A stretch of 64,000 nt of DNA from Pseudomonas mandelii. GTDB taxonomy: Bacteria; Pseudomonadota; Gammaproteobacteria; Pseudomonadales; Pseudomonadaceae. Below the pieces are notes generated by a model. That model saw only the letters and a list, made by a program, of their open reading frames with translations. It was not told the DNA's origin and searched no databases. The position numbers and the translations under genes were made by a program. Location of the stretch: contig NZ_RCZA01000004.1 in assembly GCF_006438925.1 (NCBI RefSeq), forward strand, positions 450,959-514,958, in the 5' to 3' direction. Positions 63,456 through 64,000 of this stretch are shown here, piece after piece. The number at the start of each line of letters is the position of its first letter. Position 1 is the stretch's first letter.

Positions 63456-64000
63456 TCATTTCACGGCGCCGAACGACAGGCCGCGGACCAATTGTTTCTG
63501 GCTGATCCAGCCGAAGATCAGGATCGGCGCGCAGGCCAGCGTCGACACCGCCGACAACTTGGCCCAGAACAGACCTTCGGGACTGGAGTAGGAGGCGATC
63601 AACGCGGTCAGCGGCGCGGCTTTCGACGAAGTCAGGTTCAAGGACCAGAACGCCTCGTTCCAGCACAGGATCAGCGACAACAGCACCGTGGAGGCCAGCC
63701 CACCCTTGGCGATCGGCAGCAGCACCCGGACCATTTCCTGCCACAGCGTGGCACCGTCGAGGCGCGCGGCTTCGAGGATGTCCTTGGGGATGTCTTTGAA
63801 GTAGGTGTAAATCATCCAGACCACGATCGGCAGGTTGATCAGCGTGTAGATCACGATCAGCGCGATGCGCGTATCGAGCAGGCCGAAACTTTTGGCCAGC
63901 AGGTAGATCGGCATCAGTACGCCCACCGGCGGCAGCATCTTGGTGGAGAGCATCCACAGCAACGTGCCTTTGGTGCGCTTGGTTTCGTAGAACGCCATCG
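63456..64000 (-). CDS. mtlG: Mannitol ABC transporter permease, N-terminus beyond window
   Basis: The C-terminal 181 residues of a MalG-type permease. Membrane segments are visible in VLMPIYLLAKSFGLL, ALIVIYTLINLPIVVWMIYT and ASTVLLSLILCWNEAFWSL. The EAA-type loop that contacts the ATPase reads DILEAARLDGATLWQEMVRV. The frame continues past the right edge; the ATG near 63998 is internal, since the family has about 275 residues. Confidence 0.92.
   Translation of the reverse strand, partial: MAFYETKRTKGTLLWMLSTKMLPPVGVLMPIYLLAKSFGLLDTRIALIVIYTLINLPIVVWMIYTYFKDIPKDILEAARLDGATLWQEMVRVLLPIAKGGLASTVLLSLILCWNEAFWSLNLTSSKAAPLTALIASYSSPEGLFWAKLSAVSTLACAPILIFGWISQKQLVRGLSFGAVK

Noticed and set aside
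1..64000. CRISPR arrays and rRNA genes
   Set aside because: No regularly spaced repeats of CRISPR type and no rRNA-like sequence were seen.

Overview
The window reads as the chromosome of a fluorescent-group Pseudomonas. Evidence for this is the mannitol operon order mtlG-K-D-Y-Z as in P. fluorescens, the small DUF2790 and DUF1652 proteins, the paired pseudomonad REP sequences, the type VI secretion VgrG island and the GNAT-C39 / RimK-like / CorA-like trio. No rRNA, tRNA or CRISPR array was seen.

Left third (1-18.4 kb). This part is dominated by cyanate and electrophile detoxification. Cyanase is present three times: cynS1 at the window edge beside its divergent regulator cynR, cynS2 at 10.8 kb, and cynS3 at 14.0 kb. 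Beta-carbonic anhydrase, which resupplies the bicarbonate cyanase consumes, is present twice. The copy near 10 kb carries a one-base frameshift at a zinc-ligand codon, and the copy at 14.6 kb is intact. Between them lie two GST-like proteins, a tandem LysR pair, a DJ-1/PfpI protein, a cysteine hydrolase, a fused PNPOx-like/ferredoxin-reductase/[2Fe-2S] protein, a glutaredoxin, WrbA and an AhpD-like protein.

Middle (18.5-33 kb). This is an accessory region of decayed fragments (including a ccoN relic), unrecognised AT-richer genes, a SLAC1/TehA-type transporter and a two-gene membrane cassette. It ends in a four-gene minus-strand operon encoding three different tyrosine-recombinase-like proteins and a small basic protein, which matches the ginABCD operon that defines GInt genomic islands. 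I place the gin end near 32.2 kb but could not locate the distal end or the flanking repeats.

Right half (33.3-64 kb). This looks like core genome and is where all eight REP pairs lie. It holds azoR, a lipoprotein-like hydrolase, an MFS transporter, the ABC-F protein YbiT, LpxO, Ku, a PQQ-type aldose dehydrogenase, the RimK-like trio, a short threonine dehydratase, ecotin, a T6SS vgrG island (VgrG, DUF4123 adaptor, two related lipoproteins, lipase effector) and the mannitol operon running off the right edge.

The most interesting regulatory find is upstream of the threonine dehydratase. A consensus-like promoter places the start of transcription at the AUG of a 21-codon Ile/Leu/Val/Thr-containing leader peptide, followed by mutually exclusive hairpins and a terminator. 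This would be a leaderless transcription attenuator.
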